Shown piece after piece: positions 25,525 through 32,409 of a DNA stretch of 33,494 nucleotides. Source of the stretch: Gammaproteobacteria bacterium (GTDB lineage: Bacteria; Pseudomonadota; Gammaproteobacteria; Poriferisulfidales; GCA-002705445). The notes below the pieces were generated by a model. It worked only from the letters and a program-made list of their open reading frames with translations. It was not told the origin of the DNA and did not search any database. How positions within the stretch are numbered: the stretch's first letter is position 1; each line of letters opens with the position of its first letter. The translations under genes and the position numbers were made by a program. The stretch spans positions 14,926 to 48,419 of the forward strand of contig PAGR01000009.1 of assembly GCA_002705445.1 (NCBI GenBank), given 5' to 3'.

Positions 25525-26978
25525 AATTTAAATGCTCTTTGCACCTCTTCCTTGTCAGAAAAATAAACTACTTTATTTTTCTGGATTTGTTTTTTCTCAT
25601 GTCCTTTGCCTAAAATTAATACTATTTTATTTTTATTTTTACTAGTAATGCAATATTTAATAGCACTACTTCTGTTAAAAATAACTCGATAGTTGCTATT
25701 TTTATTAATTCCCTCAACGATTTGGTTTACTATTTTATTAGGGTTCTCGTTTCTAGGGTTATCATTTGTAATAATAATTTCATTTGAATATTTATCTGCA
25801 ATACTACCCATAACTTTTCTTTTATCAGAACTTCTTTCTCCACCGCAGCCAAATAAGGTAATAATGTCTTTCTCGGGGTAATGTTTTTTTATTGAAACTA
25901 ATGTTTTCTTAATAGCATCTGGGGTATGGGCAAAATCAACAAAAACTATTGGAAAATTTTTCTTATAATATTTATTTAAACGTCCATCTAATGGTTTCAA
26001 ATTTGAAATTCTGTCGGAAAAAAAATTATATTCTTTTTTATTTTTAGCAATAGTTGCAATTGCTAATAAAATATTTTCAATAGTAAAGTTTCCATATAAT
26101 TTCGTACTAATATTTTTTTTCCCATATATAGAGTTTATACAAAAATTAATGCCACTTTCTAAATAAGTAATATTACTAGCATAAAATGTAGCACTTCTAT
26201 TATATAAAGATACAGTTCTTATATTTTTATCTTTTTTATATATATTAAAAATTTTTTTACCGTAGTAATTATCTATTGATACTACTTTTTTTTTATTATT
26301 GTGCTCATTAAATAGTTTGAGTTTCGTATTAAAATAATTTCTCATATTTTTATGGTAATCTAAGTGGTCTCTAGTTAAATTTGTGAAAATTACAGTATTA
26401 AAATCTAAACCAAATACTCGATTTTGGCTCAACCCGTGAGAAGAAACTTCCATAGCAAAATTTGATACGCCTTTTTTATTATAATTATTTATAATTTTAC
26501 ATGTATCAATTATATTTGGAGTTGTTAAGTTATTGCCTCTTACATCTGGGTAGATACCAGTTCCTAAAGTACCAATAATTCCACACTTTTCATTATTTTT
26601 TTCTAAAAGCTGAGATATATAAGATACCACTGAGCTTTTACCATTAGTGCCTGTAACACCAAAAATTTTAATGGAATTTTTTTTTATGTTAAAAAATCTT
26701 ATAGAAATTTTAGACATAAATTTTGTCAAATCTTTAACTTCGTAAAATAAGCAATTATTTTGAAGGTTTTTTAAATTGAAAGTTTTTGATTTTTCATAAA
26801 TAATTAATTTAGCCCCGTTATCAATTGCATCATTAATATATTTTCTTTTAAAGTTTTTTGTATTTTTGAGAAAAAAAATATAGTTACTTTTGATTTCCGT
26901 ACTATTTTCACTTAATCCTAATATATTTATATTATTTTTTGATAATCTCTTATCATTAATAAGATCATTTAATTTCAT
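25521..26978 (-). CDS. murE: UDP-MurNAc-dipeptide--meso-2,6-diaminopimelate ligase
   Basis: MurE adds the third residue of the stem peptide. It is 485 aa from the start used here. ATP loop GVTGTNGKSS (about 107-116), MEVSSHGL, NLTRDHLDYH and a carbamylated-Lys candidate near 219 are in place. The specificity motif is DNPRNENP (DNPR at 406-409), which in characterised enzymes selects meso-diaminopimelate over L-lysine. An in-frame ATG at 27026 would add 16 residues (MGKWCC...), but these are not family-like and would overlap the small lipoprotein gene in another frame. The MKLNDLI start at 26978 matches family N termini and lies 17 bp after that gene's stop. Confidence 0.94.
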   Translation of the reverse strand: MKLNDLINDKRLSKNNINILGLSENSTEIKSNYIFFLKNTKNFKRKYINDAIDNGAKLIIYEKSKTFNLKNLQNNCLFYEVKDLTKFMSKISIRFFNIKKNSIKIFGVTGTNGKSSVVSYISQLLEKNNEKCGIIGTLGTGIYPDVRGNNLTTPNIIDTCKIINNYNKKGVSNFAMEVSSHGLSQNRVFGLDFNTVIFTNLTRDHLDYHKNMRNYFNTKLKLFNEHNNKKKVVSIDNYYGKKIFNIYKKDKNIRTVSLYNRSATFYASNITYLESGINFCINSIYGKKNISTKLYGNFTIENILLAIATIAKNKKEYNFFSDRISNLKPLDGRLNKYYKKNFPIVFVDFAHTPDAIKKTLVSIKKHYPEKDIITLFGCGGERSSDKRKVMGSIADKYSNEIIITNDNPRNENPNKIVNQIVEGINKNSNYRVIFNRSSAIKYCITSKNKNKIVLILGKGHEKKQIQKNKVVYFSDKEEVQRAFKL

Positions 26979-26995
26979 CAAAATTTCTATTTTTA

Positions 26996-27130
26996 TTATT
27001 CTTCGTTGGCAGCACCACTTACCCATTCAGCGGCAGCAGAAATATCTCTACCAATACCATCTACTGTATTGCAGCCGATCAGTAAAGTAAATCCAATAAT
27101 AATTATTCCATAGTATATTATATTTTTCAT
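26996..27130 (-). CDS. entericidin-like small lipoprotein
   Basis: This is a 44-aa lipoprotein gene too short for routine ORF calling. After two lysine/asparagine residues comes a hydrophobic run (about 4-18) ending in the lipobox LIGC, with lipid-modified Cys20. The 25-residue mature part starts CNTVDGIGRDIS and ends AAEWVSGAANEE. It closely follows the entericidin A/B pattern CNT-x-x-G-x-G-x-DI, then an amphipathic helix. E. coli EcnA and EcnB are antidote and bacteriolytic lipoproteins of the cell envelope. The ribosome-binding site AAGGAG sits six bases before the ATG, among the best in the window. It is 13 bp after the ftsZ stop and 17 bp before murE, so it must be expressed as part of the division operon. 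Whether it is toxic, structural or a stress lipoprotein is unknown. No partner EcnA/EcnB gene is next to it. Confidence 0.85.
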   Translation of the reverse strand: MKNIIYYGIIIIGFTLLIGCNTVDGIGRDISAAAEWVSGAANEE

Positions 27131-27143
27131 TATAATCTCCTTA

Positions 27144-28454
27144 TTAATCTGCTTGTTTTCTCAAGAAAGCTGGAATATCTAAAAAATCTAAATCTAACTC
27201 TCCATTGCTATTTTTCTTGTGCTTAATTTGATTTTCATTATTAACGTTTATTTCTTCTTTAGTTTCTTTAATTTCTTCAAAAGTTTTTTCAATTTTTAAA
27301 TCAGACTCGTACTCGTCCTGTTTATCGTAATTAAAAATGTTTTCTTCTACATTTATTTCGGCTTCATTTGTAATTGCATCTAAATTCTCAATATCATTGA
27401 CATCAGAAAAATTATCTAGTGATTTATCTAAGTTATTACTTACGTTATCTAAAACAATATCTACTTTTTGAGGTATTTTTTCTTCGACTTGAGCATTTCT
27501 CATTCCAGTTGCCACAACGGTAACTTTTATTTTATCTTCTAGCAGTTCATCAATTGTTGTTCCTACAATTACGTCAGCATCTTCCTCATCGACTAAGCTC
27601 CCAATATGATCACCTATAGCCTTAAATTCGCCGTTAGTTAAACTCCCATTAGATGTAATGTTGATTAACAAACCTTTTGCATCTTTAACATCAACATCCT
27701 CTAATAATGGGCTTGCAATTGCTTGTTGAATTGCATCCTCTGCCCTATCTATACCCTCTCCAATACCGCTTCCCATCATTGTGGAGCCAGCATTTGACAT
27801 AACACTTTTTACATCAGCGAAATCTAGATTAATTTCGCCAGGCTTCGTAATTAATTCTGCAATTCCGCCGACAGCCCTCTCAAGCACTGCATTGGACTGA
27901 TTTTTTGCTTCAGATAAAGGCATATCGTCGTCAGTGCAAAGTTTATCATTTGGAATTACAATTAATGAATCAACCTTACTTCTTAATTCTTCAATACCTC
28001 TTTCAGCATTAAACATTCTCTTTTTCTTTTCGTATTCCCAGGGTTTTGTTACTACTGCAACTGTTAATATTCCAAGTTCTTTTGCCAATTCAGCGATCAC
28101 CGGAGATGCTCCAGTTCCCGTTCCGCCTCCCATGCCAGCAGTAATAAACAACATATCGCAATTTTCTATTGATTCCTTTAATTTGTCTCTATCTTCAATT
28201 GCTGCCTGCCTTCCAATATCAGGATCTGCACCAGCACCTAGTCCTCTTGTAATATTATGACCTATATTACATTTTCTATTATCACTAACAGGATTGTTTC
28301 TTAAATCTTGAGCATCTGTATTTACACATATAAAGTCAACACCTGTAACTTTGTTGGTAATCATGTATTCAATTGCATTATTTCCACAACCTCCAACACC
28401 AACAACTTTAATATCAGCTTTTTGCTCTTTTGTATCAATTAGTTCGAAAGACAT
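27144..28454 (-). CDS. ftsZ: cell division GTPase FtsZ (relocated)
   Basis: FtsZ is the tubulin-like GTPase that forms the Z ring. It is 436 aa. GTP-binding motifs VVGVGGCGNN (17-26) and the tubulin signature GGGTGTG (109-115) are intact. The T7 synergy loop NLDFADV (209-215) supplies the catalytic acids. Residues about 320-420 form a variable acidic linker. The C-terminal peptide DIPAFLRKQAD binds FtsA/ZipA. The start is well supported by GGAGG six bases upstream of ATG. It overlaps the 3' end of ftsI by 20 bp. In other gammaproteobacteria I know, ftsZ follows ftsA and precedes lpxC; here it is fifth in the operon, between ftsI and the entericidin-like gene. No ftsZ remnant is visible between ftsA and lpxC. 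Confidence 0.98.
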   Translation of the reverse strand: MSFELIDTKEQKADIKVVGVGGCGNNAIEYMITNKVTGVDFICVNTDAQDLRNNPVSDNRKCNIGHNITRGLGAGADPDIGRQAAIEDRDKLKESIENCDMLFITAGMGGGTGTGASPVIAELAKELGILTVAVVTKPWEYEKKKRMFNAERGIEELRSKVDSLIVIPNDKLCTDDDMPLSEAKNQSNAVLERAVGGIAELITKPGEINLDFADVKSVMSNAGSTMMGSGIGEGIDRAEDAIQQAIASPLLEDVDVKDAKGLLINITSNGSLTNGEFKAIGDHIGSLVDEEDADVIVGTTIDELLEDKIKVTVVATGMRNAQVEEKIPQKVDIVLDNVSNNLDKSLDNFSDVNDIENLDAITNEAEINVEENIFNYDKQDEYESDLKIEKTFEEIKETKEEINVNNENQIKHKKNSNGELDLDFLDIPAFLRKQAD

Positions 28455-30201
28455 TATGTACCTCCAGGTTTTTTAAAGAATATTCATTTTGATTTCTAAA
28501 TTTTTGCGAAACTTTGTTTTGATATTTCAAAGTATTATCTGGTTTTATTTTTAAAATTCTTAAAGAGTCAGTCGCTACTTTTTTAAAAACTGGAGCAGCG
28601 ACATAACCTCCAAAATATTTTTTACTCTGAGGTTGATCAATAACAACAACTATTACTAATTTAGGGTCGTATAAAGGAGTTATACCTGCAAATAATGCTA
28701 TATGATCTTTATCACTATATTTATTTTTTTTACTACCGCCTACATATAATTCTGCAGTCCCTGTTTTACCTCCAACCGTGTAACCGTTTATAGCTGCTTT
28801 TTTAGCACTACCCTGTTGCACAACTTTTTTTATAACATTTTTTATTTGTTTAAACTCTGTTTCATATTTCTTATCTTCAAAAATTTGGGTTTTTTTATTT
28901 TTAATTAATTTTGGATTCACAACAAGCCCGTCATTTGCAATAGCACTATAAGCCTTAGCCAACTGAAGTGGAGTTACTTTACAATTATAACCTTGTGCAA
29001 GTGATCTTATATCAGATTTTCTCCATTCACTATGATGTGATAAATAGCCTTCAACTTCGGATGGAAAATTTAAATTAATTTTTTCACCTATGCCAACATG
29101 TTCCAACATGTCGTAAAATATTTTTTTGTTAATTTTCTCAAGAATCATTATGCTTCCAATATTACTGGATTTTATAATTATTCCCTCCGAAGTAAGTTCG
29201 CCAAAATTTTTAATATCTTGATAAGTCTTATTTCCCCAAACCTTATACCCAGGATTTGTATCAAAATTATCATTTAAATTTACTTTTTTTGAGTGTAATG
29301 CAGCTGCCAAAACAAAAGGTTTTATTGTAGAAGCCGGTTCTATAGAGTCTATTATTACTCTATTTCTTTCCTTCTCAGGACTATATGTTCTTCTATTATT
29401 TGGATCATAAGATGGATAACTAGCAGATGCTAAAATATCTCCGTTTGTAGTATCCATTATTACTATTGAGCCAGATTTTGCTTGAACATGATTAATTTGT
29501 TTTTTTAACTCTCTATATGCAATATATTGTAATCTTGTATCTATCGTTAAAGATAAATTTTTTCCTTCTATGGGTTTTCTTAAAATTGCAATCTCCTTTA
29601 CTATCTTTCCATGTAAATCTCTCATAATTTTTTTTCTACCATCTGTGCCTGATAAAATTTTATTATATGCTTTTTCTAAACCCATCACTCCATTATCATG
29701 AAAATCTGTAAGACCAATTAAATTTGACATTGACTCACCCTCTGGATAATACCTTTTAGGCTCTTTGATAAATTTAACTCCTTTTAGGTTTAGTTTTCTT
29801 ATTTCACTTGCAATACTTGCTTCTGTATATCTATTGATATATGTAAAACTTTTATTTTTTCTTTTTTTAACCTCAGTCAATAATTTATGAAAATCTTTAT
29901 TTAATAGGGCGCATAATTTTTTAATTGCTTCTTCGTCTTCGAGAAAATCTTTAGTATTAGAAACTATTAAGCTGTCTAAAAGAATACTCTCAGCTAAAAC
30001 AACGTTATTTCTGTCAACAATTGAGCCTCTGCTAGTCTTAATAACATACTCTTTTATCTCAAACTGACTTATTAAATTAGAGTACTTTTCTTTTTTTGTA
30101 TGCTGAAGATCAAAACTTCGAAAAATAATAATTAGAATTGATATTAAAATAAAAAATATCAGTGTATTAATTCTTGTAAATTTTTTATAGTTATTAATCA
30201 T
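28435..30201 (-). CDS. ftsI: septal transpeptidase FtsI (PBP3)
   Basis: FtsI is the class B penicillin-binding protein that cross-links septal peptidoglycan together with FtsW. It is 588 aa. One N-terminal membrane helix (about 11-28) is followed by the pedestal/dimerisation domain with RGSIVDRNNVVLA, and the transpeptidase domain. The active-site motifs are STIK with Ser291 (291-294), SSN (345-347) and KTGT (479-482). It starts 8 bp inside the end of ftsL and ends 20 bp inside ftsZ, so translation of the three genes is probably coupled. Confidence 0.97.
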   Translation of the reverse strand: MINNYKKFTRINTLIFFILISILIIIFRSFDLQHTKKEKYSNLISQFEIKEYVIKTSRGSIVDRNNVVLAESILLDSLIVSNTKDFLEDEEAIKKLCALLNKDFHKLLTEVKKRKNKSFTYINRYTEASIASEIRKLNLKGVKFIKEPKRYYPEGESMSNLIGLTDFHDNGVMGLEKAYNKILSGTDGRKKIMRDLHGKIVKEIAILRKPIEGKNLSLTIDTRLQYIAYRELKKQINHVQAKSGSIVIMDTTNGDILASASYPSYDPNNRRTYSPEKERNRVIIDSIEPASTIKPFVLAAALHSKKVNLNDNFDTNPGYKVWGNKTYQDIKNFGELTSEGIIIKSSNIGSIMILEKINKKIFYDMLEHVGIGEKINLNFPSEVEGYLSHHSEWRKSDIRSLAQGYNCKVTPLQLAKAYSAIANDGLVVNPKLIKNKKTQIFEDKKYETEFKQIKNVIKKVVQQGSAKKAAINGYTVGGKTGTAELYVGGSKKNKYSDKDHIALFAGITPLYDPKLVIVVVIDQPQSKKYFGGYVAAPVFKKVATDSLRILKIKPDNTLKYQNKVSQKFRNQNEYSLKNLEVHNVFRTN

Positions 30202-30466
30202 TAATATTTACTAAAATCCTCTCTTTAGGTGTAAACATTTTTAGTTTCGTTTGAGCAGCTTTTTCAATTTTACTCAAAGAATCGTATTTTCTTTTCCCCA
30301 CTCGTGACTTTTTTAATTCTATTTCCAAATCATACTTTTGGTTTGATAGAAACTGTATAGATCTAAACTGGGATCTGGTTATATGCTCAAGCCAAACTAT
30401 TCCAAATGAAAAAGCCACATTTGCAAATATTAAAAATAAGATAATATATATTTTTATATTACTCAT
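30194..30466 (-). CDS. ftsL: cell division protein FtsL
   Basis: FtsL is a small bitopic protein that joins FtsQ and FtsB and activates FtsW/FtsI. It is 90 aa. A single membrane helix (about 5-25) is followed by a periplasmic coiled coil (about 30-65) and the short conserved end KAAQTKLKMFTPKERILVNI, corresponding to the family pattern of a basic Leu-rich segment followed by P-x-x-x-I/V. Sequence alone is weak, as for all FtsL. Position between rsmH and ftsI, with a 4-bp ATGA overlap with rsmH and an 8-bp overlap with ftsI, makes the call firm. Confidence 0.92.
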   Translation of the reverse strand: MSNIKIYIILFLIFANVAFSFGIVWLEHITRSQFRSIQFLSNQKYDLEIELKKSRVGKRKYDSLSKIEKAAQTKLKMFTPKERILVNIND

Positions 30467-31392
30467 ACTCTCTCAGCTACCCTTATCCTTGCGCTTCTTG
30501 CCCGCATATTATTTTTGATCTCTTCCTCGGTGGCTTTTAGCGGCACCTTTATTTTTTTTAAAATGAAATCTTCATTGATGTTAAATATAGGTAATTTACT
30601 TATTAAATTCTTTCTTTGAGAATGTTTTTTGATAAAGTTTTTTACTATTCTATCTTCCAGGGAATGAAAACTTATAACAACGATTCTTCCACCTTTTTCA
30701 ATTAAATCTAAGCAATCATCTAATATTTTCTCAAGTTCTTGAAGTTCTTTATTTATGAATATTCTAATTGCTTGAAAACTTTTCGTCGCTGGATTTTTTT
30801 TTCTTATTTTACTTTTCGGATAACAATTATAGATAGTTCTTGATAAATCCAATGTGGTTTTTAGTTGGTTATTTTCGATTGAGTTTTTTATTTGTATTGC
30901 AATTTTATATGCATACTTCTCTTCACCATATTTTTTTAAAACTTTGCTTATTTCATCAACATCAGCTTTTTTCAACCATAGTAATGCTGTCATCTTATTT
31001 TCTGTATCCATCCTCATATCTATTGGTCCTTCTTTATTAAAACTAAAGCCCCTAGAAGGATTATCAAGTTGGGGTGACGAAACACCAAGATCAAGCAATA
31101 TTCCATTAACTTTATTTTCTCCGTTGTATTTCTTTATAATTGAATCAATATTGCTAAAGTTATCTTTTTCGAAGAAAAACCTATTATCATTTTGAAATTT
31201 TTCGCGCGCGAAGGTTTCTGCCTCTCTATCTTTATCAATAGCAATGAGCTTTCCGTTTTTTCCTATTTTTTTTAGAATATTTATAGAATGACCGCCCCTT
31301 CCAAAAGTACAATCAACATAAGTTCCGTCAGGAATTATATTTAAGCCTTCAATAACTCTATATAATAATACTGGGCTATGTAATAAATTCAT
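30463..31392 (-). CDS. rsmH: 16S rRNA m4C1402 methyltransferase RsmH
   Basis: RsmH (MraW) methylates N4 of C1402 in the decoding centre of 16S rRNA; RsmI, encoded at 32399-33295, methylates the 2'-OH of the same nucleotide. It is 309 aa from this start. The SAM-binding motif is YVDCTFGRGGHS, followed by LLDLGVSSPQLDNPSRGFSF with DMRMD, and the C-terminal VISFHSLEDRIVKNF, all diagnostic. Two ATG codons lie close together. AGGA abuts the first (31398) with no spacing, but is six bases from the second (31392), so I take the second. The gene begins 8 bp after mraZ. Confidence 0.95.
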   Translation of the reverse strand: MNLLHSPVLLYRVIEGLNIIPDGTYVDCTFGRGGHSINILKKIGKNGKLIAIDKDREAETFAREKFQNDNRFFFEKDNFSNIDSIIKKYNGENKVNGILLDLGVSSPQLDNPSRGFSFNKEGPIDMRMDTENKMTALLWLKKADVDEISKVLKKYGEEKYAYKIAIQIKNSIENNQLKTTLDLSRTIYNCYPKSKIRKKNPATKSFQAIRIFINKELQELEKILDDCLDLIEKGGRIVVISFHSLEDRIVKNFIKKHSQRKNLISKLPIFNINEDFILKKIKVPLKATEEEIKNNMRARSARIRVAERV

Positions 31393-31400
31393 TTTCATTC

Positions 31401-31853
31401 CTATAATTTTAGTTCAGTTAGAGCATTATTATTTACTTCATCTATATTTTCACTTTCTAGCCATGACCTCATATTTTTATTCCAAATACTTTCAGACCAA
31501 AGCTCAAATTTACTTCCTTGTCCTAGTAAAATTATTTTTTTTTGGATTCCGGCATATTCTCTTAAAGGAGTCGGTATTAAAAATCTTCCTTGAGAGTCAA
31601 TTTCTGATTCTGAAGCATGTCCTATAACAAGTCTCTGAATAAACCTTGCATCTTTATTATATGATGGGAGATTTGATAATTTCTTTTCTATAATATTCCA
31701 GTTACTTTGTGTATAAATAAGTAGGCATTTATCTTTATCTGCAGTAATGACTAATTTGTATTTATTCTTTGAGCAGAAATCTTTTCTATACCTTTGAGGC
31801 ATAGAAGCTCTACCTTTAATATCTATACTTAAGTTACTAATACCCCTAAACAT
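31401..31853 (-). CDS. mraZ: transcriptional regulator MraZ
   Basis: MraZ is the DNA-binding autorepressor of the dcw operon in E. coli. It is 150 aa from this start, against 152 in E. coli. It has two AbrB-like half-domains: LSIDIKGRASMPQRYR near the N terminus and SEIDSQGRFLIPTPLREYAG in the second half, each with the DxxGR-x3-P-x2-LR/YR signature. The start MFRGISNLSID matches the family start. An in-frame GTG at 31889 would add 12 residues, but it lies within the operator repeats and upstream of the likely transcription start. It is the first gene of the operon and is followed by rsmH. Confidence 0.95.
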   Translation of the reverse strand: MFRGISNLSIDIKGRASMPQRYRKDFCSKNKYKLVITADKDKCLLIYTQSNWNIIEKKLSNLPSYNKDARFIQRLVIGHASESEIDSQGRFLIPTPLREYAGIQKKIILLGQGSKFELWSESIWNKNMRSWLESENIDEVNNNALTELKL

Positions 31854-31864
31854 TACTATTATTT

Positions 31865-31890
31865 CCCACAAAAAACCACAATTAGCCACA
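31865..31890 (-). promoter_or_regulatory. MraZ-type operator: three direct repeats with 10-bp period
   Basis: On the minus strand GTGGC, GTGGT and GTGGG (complement of CCAC at 31886-31889, 31876-31879 and 31866-31869) recur with exactly 10-bp spacing. E. coli MraZ is known to bind TGGG-type direct repeats separated by five bases in front of mraZ. The repeats span the expected transcription start of the promoter at 31891-31918, so bound MraZ would block RNA polymerase. The last repeat is 12 bp from the mraZ start codon. Confidence 0.8.
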
Positions 31891-31918
31891 ATAATGCAAC
31901 AAAATATATTTTTGTCAA
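31891..31918 (-). promoter_or_regulatory. probable promoter of the dcw operon (mraZp)
   Basis: On the minus strand a perfect TTGACA (31918-31913), a 16-bp spacer and CATTAT (31896-31891; 4 of 6) precede the MraZ operator. Transcription would start near 31884, giving a leader of about 30 nt. A second perfect TTGACA lies 20 bp upstream (31938-31933), without an obvious -10 at 17 bp. Confidence 0.6.
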
Positions 31919-32044
31919 GATTTTTCTATATTTGTCAATAACTTAGATAAATATTATTTAATTAAAACTACGGATTAAATCATGAGTATATGTGAATTAC
32001 TTAATAAACAACATTAAGTTTCTAAATCTAATTTTTACAAAAAA

Positions 32045-32376
32045 GTGAGAGTCGACCTATAAGCTGGGTTCTGTTAAATGTAATCATTAATCTTGTACAT
32101 CTGTCACCAAATATATCTAGCGGCCTACCCAAAAGCAGTGCGAGAAACACTATAGCTTTTCTATTTGGCCTTGCTCCGAGTGGGGTTTACCATGCCAACA
32201 GTATTACTACTATTGCGGTGAGCTCTTACCTCACCTTTTCACCCTTACAAATTAATGCGGTTTATTTTCTGTTGCACTTTCCGTAAGTTCACACTTCCCA
32301 GGTGTTACCTGGCACTCTACTCTTTGGAGCCCAGACTTTCCTCTTTATATATAAAGCGATTACACAGTCGACTCTT
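32045..32376 (-). ncRNA. rnpB: RNase P RNA, bacterial class A, reduced
   Basis: This is the catalytic RNA that removes tRNA 5' leaders. Conserved regions appear in order on the minus strand: GAGGAAAGTCTGGGCTCC (CR I), GTGCAACAGAAA and AAACCGC, AGGGTGAAAAGGTG...GGTAAGAGC, TGGCATGGTAAACCCCAC, GGAGCAAGGCCAAATAG, GGGTAGGCCGC, and CAGAACCCAGCTTATAG (CR V). P1 is GAGTCGAC with GTCGACTC (9 bp with a flanking A-U), and P2 is TGTAATC with GATTACA. P3 shrinks to a CTTTATATATAAAG hairpin and P12 is almost absent. The total is about 330 nt, against 377 in E. coli. The ends are set from P1, and a run of six T follows the 3' strand. Location between rsmI and mraZ is as in Pseudomonas. Confidence 0.97.
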
Positions 32377-32380
32377 TCTA

Positions 32381-32409
32381 ATTAGATATTAAAAGCTATT
32401 AATTTGCAA
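32381..32409 (-). promoter_or_regulatory. probable rnpB promoter
   Basis: On the minus strand TTGCAA (32409-32404), a 17-bp spacer and TCTAAT (32386-32381; 5 of 6 to TATAAT) lie at the correct distance, about 6-7 bases, from the predicted 5' end of RNase P RNA (32374-32376). The element overlaps the stop codon of rsmI, so rnpB need not depend on rsmI transcription. Confidence 0.65.

Noticed and set aside
26979-27026. 16-residue N-terminal extension of murE (MGKWCC...)
   Set aside because: It overlaps the lipoprotein gene in another frame, has no ribosome-binding site and does not resemble MurE N termini.
31854-31889. N-terminal extension of mraZ from the GTG at 31889
   Set aside because: The 12 extra codons lie in the operator repeats and mostly at or upstream of the likely transcription start; family members begin at MFRG.
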